Shown in pieces: positions 1 through 5,433 of a stretch of 5,433 nucleotides of DNA (position 1 is its first letter; each line of letters begins with the position of its first letter). The notes below the pieces were generated by a model, which was given only the letters and a program-made list of their open reading frames with translations, searched no databases and had not been told where the DNA came from. Location of the stretch: positions 1 to 5,433 of the forward strand of contig DVGE01000136.1 of NCBI GenBank assembly GCA_018712885.1. Reading direction: 5' to 3'. The position numbers and the translations under genes were made by a program. This stretch comes from Candidatus Pullichristensenella stercoripullorum. Its GTDB lineage: Bacteria; Bacillota; Clostridia; Christensenellales; Aristaeellaceae.

Positions 1-378
1 GTGGGCACGCGCTTCCTTTGCGCCACCGAATGCCAGGTGCACCCCAACTACAAAAAGAAGATACTTGCCGCGCGCGATATTGACACCGTCGTTACCGGCA
101 AGCGGCTCGGCCATCCCGTGCGCTGCCTGAAAAACCCCTTTGCACGAGCCTTTGGGCAGATGGAATACGATTCCTCCATCACCAACGAGGAAATCGAAAA
201 GTTCGGCGCTGGCTCGCTGCGCAAGGCGGCGGTCGAGGGCGATGTGGAAAACGGCAGCTTCATGGCCGGCCAGATCGCCGCGCTGGTGAAGGAAGAACAG
301 CCCGCCGCCCAGATCATCCGCGAGATGTTCACGCAGGCGGAATCCCTGCTTTCGGAGGCAGCGAAATGGGTAAAGTAG
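1..378 (+). CDS. fabK: Enoyl-ACP reductase II (FabK), C-terminal part, 5' truncated by the window
   Basis: FabK is an FMN-dependent enoyl-[ACP] reductase that performs the last step of each fatty-acid elongation cycle in the cytoplasm, reducing trans-2-enoyl-ACP to acyl-ACP. Only the last 125 residues are here, out of roughly 310-325 usual for the family. The frame is open from base 1, and the initial GTG is an internal valine rather than a start: the first residues VGTRF match the late TIM-barrel FMN-phosphate-binding segment of the nitronate monooxygenase/FabK family. Further family hallmarks are HPNYK (fragment residues 14-18), IDTVVTGKRLGHPVR (27-41) and a terminal GAGSLRKAAVEGDVENGS-MAGQIA block (69-93). 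The catalytic region described for pneumococcal FabK lies upstream and cannot be checked. The TAG stop (376-378) falls inside the fabD start region, so the two genes overlap by 13 nt. A generic nitronate monooxygenase is the alternative, but the surrounding fatty-acid genes favour FabK. Confidence 0.95.
   Translation: MGTRFLCATECQVHPNYKKKILAARDIDTVVTGKRLGHPVRCLKNPFARAFGQMEYDSSITNEEIEKFGAGSLRKAAVEGDVENGSFMAGQIAALVKEEQPAAQIIREMFTQAESLLSEAAKWVK
354..358 (+). promoter_or_regulatory. Shine-Dalgarno of fabD inside the fabK 3' end
   Basis: GGAGG lies 7 nt before the ATG at 366 and is itself part of the fabK coding sequence. It supports the 366 start and the 13-nt fabK/fabD overlap. Confidence 0.8.
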
Positions 379-1280
379 CGTTTGTATTCGCGGGCCAGGG
401 CGCGCAGTTCCCCGGCATGGGCAGGGAGCTTTACGAAAGCTCTCCCGCCGCCCGCGCCGTGTTCGACCGCGCCGAGGCCATTCGCCCCGGCACGCTTAAA
501 ACGTGTTTTTCCGGCCCCGCCGAGGCGTTGGCGCAGACGGTGAACACGCAGCCCTGCCTGTTTGCCATGGACTATGCCTGCGCCGAAGCCGCGCGCGAGG
601 CGGGCGTTTCGCCGGACTGCCTGGCGGGCTTCTCCCTGGGCGAAGTGGCGGCCATGGCCTTTGCCGGCGTGATGGATTTCGAGGCGGCATTCCGCTTCGT
701 CATCAAGCGCGCCGAGGAAATGCAGGCCTGCGCCCAGAAGCATCCCGGGGCGATGGGCGCGGTTTTGCGCCTTGCGCCCAAGCAGGTGGAGGATATCTGC
801 CTCGAGTTCCCGGCCAACGCCTTCCCGGTCAACTACAACTGCCCCGGCCAGACGGTGGTCGCCTGCGCCGTGGATGTGTACGACGCCCTTGCCGCGCGCG
901 TGAGCGAGGCGCGGGGGCGCATGGTGCGCCTGAACGTCAGCGGCGCGTTCCACACGCCGTGGATGGGCGAGGCCACCAAAGCGCTGGCGGACTACCTGGC
1001 GGACAAGGCGCTTAATGCGCCGAACCTGCCCCTCTATGCCAACGCCACCGCCCAGCCGTATGAAAACGACGCCGCCGATTTGCTCAGCCGACAGGTGTCC
1101 ATGCCGGTGCGCTGGCAGGAGAGCGTGGAGCGCATGGCCGCGGCGGGCGTGGATACGTTTGTCGAGGTCGGCGCGGGCAAGACCCTTTCCGGCCTGATTC
1201 GCAAGACCGTTTCCGGGGCGCGCATTTTCAATGTGGAGCGCCCGGAAGATTTGGAAAAACTCACGGAGGTGCGCGCATGA
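366..1280 (+). CDS. fabD: Malonyl-CoA:ACP transacylase (FabD)
   Basis: FabD transfers malonyl from malonyl-CoA to the phosphopantetheine of acyl carrier protein, supplying the extender for FabF and FabH. The protein is 304 aa, close to the usual 305-315. The N-terminal GQGAQ (residues 10-14) helps form the oxyanion hole. The nucleophile is Ser90 in GFSLGE (88-93), Arg115 in the FVIKRAEEMQ segment is the likely malonate-carboxylate-binding arginine, and His196 in SGAFHTPWM is the likely catalytic histidine. The C-terminal VEVGAGKTLSGLIRK (267-281) is typical. The nucleophile motif has Phe where GHSLGE is the textbook form. The ATG at 366 has a GGAGG 7 nt upstream, and the protein begins directly with the first beta strand (MGKVAFVFAGQGAQ), so no earlier start is needed. 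The end overlaps fabG by ATGA, suggesting coupled translation. The assignment is secure from motifs, length and context. Confidence 0.97.
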   Translation: MGKVAFVFAGQGAQFPGMGRELYESSPAARAVFDRAEAIRPGTLKTCFSGPAEALAQTVNTQPCLFAMDYACAEAAREAGVSPDCLAGFSLGEVAAMAFAGVMDFEAAFRFVIKRAEEMQACAQKHPGAMGAVLRLAPKQVEDICLEFPANAFPVNYNCPGQTVVACAVDVYDALAARVSEARGRMVRLNVSGAFHTPWMGEATKALADYLADKALNAPNLPLYANATAQPYENDAADLLSRQVSMPVRWQESVERMAAAGVDTFVEVGAGKTLSGLIRKTVSGARIFNVERPEDLEKLTEVRA

Positions 1281-2014
1281 AAGGCAAAATCGCGCTCGTC
1301 ACCGGCGGCAGCCGCGGCATCGGCCGCGCCATTGCCGTAAAACTGGCGCAGGAGGGCTGCGACGTGGCCATCCTCTACGCCGGACGCAAGGAAGCGGCGG
1401 ACGAGACGGTCGCGCTGCTTGAACAGGCCGGCAGCCGCGCCCTCGCCATCCAGTGCAACGTCGCCGACGGCGCGGCCGCCGAAGCGGCGGTCAGGGAAGT
1501 GGAGGCCCAGCTTGGCCCCATCGCGGTGCTTGTCAACAACGCCGGCATCGTGCGCGACGGTCTGGCCATGCGCATGTCCAGCGAGGACTTCCGCGCCGTG
1601 CTGGACGTCAACTTAACCGGCGCCTTCCACATGATCCGCGCCTGTCTTCCGCTCTTCATCCGCCGCCGCGCGGGGAGCATTGTCAACATCACCTCCGTTT
1701 CGGGGATGATGGGCAACCCCGGGCAGGCGAACTACGCCTCCAGCAAGGCGGGGCTCATCGGCCTGACCAAGACCATCGCCCGCGAGGTCGCCTCGCGCGG
1801 CATCACCGTCAACGCCGTGGCTCCGGGCTTTATTGAGACCGACATGACCGCCGGCATGAACGAGGCCGCCCTGCAAAAGGGCCTTGCCGCCGTGCCCATG
1901 GGCCGCATCGGTAAGCCGGAGGACGTGGCGAACGCCGTCTCCTTCCTCGCAAGCGACGCCGCCAGCTACATCACCGGCTGCGTCCTCAAGGTGGACGGCG
2001 GCATGTACATCTGA
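1277..2014 (+). CDS. fabG: 3-oxoacyl-[ACP] reductase (FabG), short-chain dehydrogenase family
   Basis: FabG reduces 3-oxoacyl-ACP to (R)-3-hydroxyacyl-ACP with NADPH, the first reduction of the elongation cycle. The 245-aa length is normal for a FabG. It is a single Rossmann-fold SDR domain: the cofactor loop TGGSRGIG is at residues 9-16, NNAG at 87-90, and the catalytic tetrad reads Asn112, Ser140 (in NITSVSG), Tyr153 and Lys157 (YASSK). PGFIETDMT (183-191) and the C-terminal VDGGMYI are also classical. The ATG at 1277 has GGAGGT (1265-1270) 6 nt upstream and overlaps the fabD stop as ATGA, so ribosomes finishing fabD can restart here. Other SDR oxidoreductases share these motifs, but the location between fabD and fabF makes the FabG role nearly certain. 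The catalytic residues examined are all present. Confidence 0.97.
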   Translation: MKGKIALVTGGSRGIGRAIAVKLAQEGCDVAILYAGRKEAADETVALLEQAGSRALAIQCNVADGAAAEAAVREVEAQLGPIAVLVNNAGIVRDGLAMRMSSEDFRAVLDVNLTGAFHMIRACLPLFIRRRAGSIVNITSVSGMMGNPGQANYASSKAGLIGLTKTIAREVASRGITVNAVAPGFIETDMTAGMNEAALQKGLAAVPMGRIGKPEDVANAVSFLASDAASYITGCVLKVDGGMYI

Positions 2015-2036
2015 GCGCTCTGCCCCGGCAAAGCGC
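2015..2036 (+). other. Imperfect hairpin in the fabG-fabF spacer
   Basis: GCGCT (2015-2019) pairs with AGCGC (2032-2036). After one mismatch (C2020/A2031), TGC (2021-2023) pairs with GCA (2028-2030) around a CCCG loop. The stem begins immediately after the fabG stop and ends 5 nt before the fabF Shine-Dalgarno. There is no T-run after it, so it does not look like an intrinsic terminator. A role in mRNA stability or processing is inference; in such GC-rich DNA, chance is a real alternative. Confidence 0.4.
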
Positions 2037-2041
2037 CCCTC

Positions 2042-2048
2042 AGGAGGA
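2042..2048 (+). promoter_or_regulatory. Shine-Dalgarno of fabF
   Basis: AGGAGGA lies 5 nt before the ATG at 2054, followed by an A-rich stretch (AAAACA) that is unusual in this GC-rich DNA and probably keeps the start unstructured. It is among the strongest ribosome binding sites in the window and fits independent, high-level initiation of fabF. Confidence 0.8.
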
Positions 2049-2053
2049 AAACA

Positions 2054-3282
<1,229 letters not shown>

Positions 3283-3286
<4 letters not shown>

Positions 3287-3735
3287 ACATAAAGCAGATC
3301 CGGGAACTTGCGCAGATCGTCTCGGAAAACGGTCTCAGCGCCATCGAGGTCGCCGAGGGCGAGAACCGCGTGCGCATCGAGCGCGCCGTGGCCGCGCCTG
3401 CGGCCGTGCCGGCCGTCGTCTCCATGCCCGCGCCTATGGCCGCGCCCACAGCTCCCGCGCCCGCGCCGGCGGCGGAGGAGACCAACGTGGACTTCAACCG
3501 CACGCGCGAGATCAAAAGCCCCATGGTCGGCGTCTTCTACGCCGCGCCCTCGCCGGACGCCAAGCCCTTCGTGGAAGTCGGCTCCAAGGTGAAAAAGGGC
3601 GACATCGTCTGCATCGTCGAGGCCATGAAGCTGATGAACGAGATCACCGCCGAGTTCGACGGCGAAGTGGTGGACATTTGCGTCCACAACGGCGACGTGG
3701 TCGAATACGGCCAGACGCTCTTCAAGCTCTGCTGA
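3283..3735 (+). CDS. accB: Biotin carboxyl carrier protein of acetyl-CoA carboxylase (AccB/BCCP)
   Basis: AccB carries the biotin that shuttles CO2 between biotin carboxylase (AccC) and the carboxyltransferase (AccA/AccD) to make malonyl-CoA. The protein is 150 aa, normal for BCCP. An N-terminal segment (MNIKQIRELAQIVSENGLSA, residues 1-20, running to about 34) is the usual AccC-interacting region. A flexible Ala/Pro-rich linker spans about 36-64. The biotinyl domain follows (about 77-150), with the 'thumb' APSPDAKPF at 88-96, characteristic of acetyl-CoA carboxylase BCCP rather than of other biotin carriers, and the biotinylation site EAMKLMNE (113-120) with target Lys116. The ATG at 3283 overlaps the fabF stop as ATGA and has GGAGGT 4 nt upstream. 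A birA-type biotin ligase, not in the window, must modify Lys116. Separation of accB from accC by fabZ is the known arrangement of the streptococcal-type cluster. Confidence 0.97.
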
Positions 3736-3749
3736 GGGAGGCAAGCGCC

Positions 3750-4160
3750 ATGAACAGAGACAAGATCATGCAGATCCTGCCCCATCGCGGCAGCATGCTG
3801 CTTCTGGACGAGGCATGGCTGGGCGAGGACGGCGCGGCTCACGGCAAGTACACAGCCCGTGGCGACGAGTGGTTTTTCGACGGCCACTTTCCCGGAGACC
3901 CGGTGATGCCCGGCGTGGTGCAGTGCGAGATCATCGCCCAGGCCAGCTGCGTTCTCTTTGCCGAAAAGATGCGGGGCAAGACCGCCTACTACGCGGGCAT
4001 CGACAAGGTGCGCTTCCGCCGCATGGTGCGCCCCGGCGACACTTTGGAGATCACCTCCACGCTCCTTCGCAGCAAGCTCAACGTCTACGTCGTCAAGGGC
4101 GAGGCGCGCGTGGATGGCCAGGTGTGCGCCTCGGGCGAGTTCTCCTTCATCATCCCGTAA
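3750..4160 (+). CDS. fabZ: 3-hydroxyacyl-[ACP] dehydratase (FabZ)
   Basis: FabZ dehydrates (R)-3-hydroxyacyl-ACP to trans-2-enoyl-ACP, the substrate of FabK. At 136 aa it is at the short end of the family (about 138-150). It is a single hot-dog fold. ILPHRGSMLLLDE (residues 9-21) is the family N-terminal motif. The active site is His46 in GHFPGDPVMPGV (45-56) and Glu60 fourteen residues later in VQCEIIAQ, the spacing of E. coli FabZ His54/Glu68. Glu at this position fits FabZ; FabA has Asp. DKVRFRRMVRPGD (85-97) is another family block. The start ATG at 3750 has GGGAGG (3736-3741) 8 nt upstream, directly after the accB stop. The same frame is open far upstream, but that region is accB and fabF read out of frame. 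As no fabA, fabB or fabM is visible, how double bonds are introduced in this organism cannot be told from this window. Confidence 0.96.
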   Translation: MNRDKIMQILPHRGSMLLLDEAWLGEDGAAHGKYTARGDEWFFDGHFPGDPVMPGVVQCEIIAQASCVLFAEKMRGKTAYYAGIDKVRFRRMVRPGDTLEITSTLLRSKLNVYVVKGEARVDGQVCASGEFSFIIP

Positions 4161-4175
4161 GAGCGCCATTCGACC

Positions 4176-4193
4176 CGCCGGAGTCCCCCGGCG
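4176..4193 (+). other. Perfect 6-bp GC hairpin in the fabZ-accC spacer
   Basis: CGCCGG (4176-4181) and CCGGCG (4188-4193) form a perfect inverted repeat around a 6-nt loop AGTCCC. It ends 2 nt before the accC Shine-Dalgarno. No U-tract follows, so it is not a classical terminator. It could reduce or time ribosome access to the weak TTG start of accC, or mark an mRNA processing site; both ideas are inference. The rest of the 48-nt spacer shows nothing else recognisable. Confidence 0.45.
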
Positions 4194-4195
4194 AC

Positions 4196-4201
4196 AGGAG
4201 G
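4196..4201 (+). promoter_or_regulatory. Shine-Dalgarno that fixes the TTG start of accC
   Basis: A consensus AGGAGG is placed 7 nt before TTG 4209-4211. There is no in-frame ATG near it that would leave the N-terminal ATP-grasp motif intact, so this site decides the start. Confidence 0.85.
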
Positions 4202-4208
4202 CTTAAAC

Positions 4209-5433
<1,225 letters not shown>

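Noticed and set aside
1..3. GTG at the first base as a gene start
   Set aside because: It encodes the Val of the internal VGTRF segment of FabK; the gene clearly continues upstream of the window.
48..953. Minus-strand open frame of 301 codons across the fabK/fabD junction
   Set aside because: No domain or ribosome binding site is evident, the composition is biased, and it is antisense to two clear genes.
2015..2036. Intrinsic terminator between fabG and fabF
   Set aside because: No T-run follows the stem, and the operon logic continues with fabF 18 nt later.
3388..3474. Ala/Pro-rich repetitive stretch in accB as a DNA repeat or frameshift
   Set aside because: It is the normal flexible linker of BCCP between the N-terminal segment and the biotinyl domain, and the frame is intact.
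4161..4208. Internal promoter or FapR/FabT-like operator before accC
   Set aside because: The 48-nt spacer is GC-rich with no -35/-10 pair or recognisable palindromic operator; control probably lies upstream of the window.

Overview
This window is an internal segment of a type II (dissociated) bacterial fatty-acid synthesis operon. All seven genes lie on the + strand in the order fabK (3' end only), fabD, fabG, fabF, accB, fabZ, accC (5' part only). The sequence is strongly GC-rich, with codon third positions dominated by G/C. Every internal gene start has a strong GGAGG-type Shine-Dalgarno. The same gene order, with a FabK-type flavoprotein enoyl-ACP reductase, is well known from Firmicutes such as streptococci, where accD and accA follow. 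The best guess is a high-GC member of the Clostridia (Oscillospiraceae/Ruminococcaceae-like or similar); that placement is inference from gene order, ribosome binding sites and motif flavour, with no phylogenetic test.

Layout: 1-378 is the C-terminal part of FabK. fabD (366-1280) overlaps it by 13 nt. fabG (1277-2014) overlaps fabD by an ATGA. A 39-nt gap with a small hairpin precedes fabF (2054-3286). accB (3283-3735) overlaps fabF by another ATGA. A 14-nt gap precedes fabZ (3750-4160). A 48-nt gap with a GC hairpin precedes accC, which starts at a TTG (4209) and runs off the window end with about 40 residues missing. There is no gene-free stretch over 50 nt. I see no tRNA, rRNA, mobile element, CRISPR array, promoter or intrinsic terminator.

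How the genes work together: AccC carboxylates the biotin carried on AccB; a carboxyltransferase (AccD/AccA, presumably downstream) then makes malonyl-CoA. FabD moves malonyl to acyl carrier protein. FabF condenses malonyl-ACP with the growing acyl-ACP, FabG reduces the 3-keto group with NADPH, FabZ dehydrates the 3-hydroxyacyl-ACP, and FabK reduces the enoyl-ACP. Together they form one elongation cycle plus its malonyl supply. The initiating synthase FabH and the carrier AcpP are not in the window and are expected upstream.

The catalytic residues I could check are all present, and no frame is broken. I found no evidence for a novel system; the findings are modest points about start choice, translational coupling, spacer hairpins and small motif variants.
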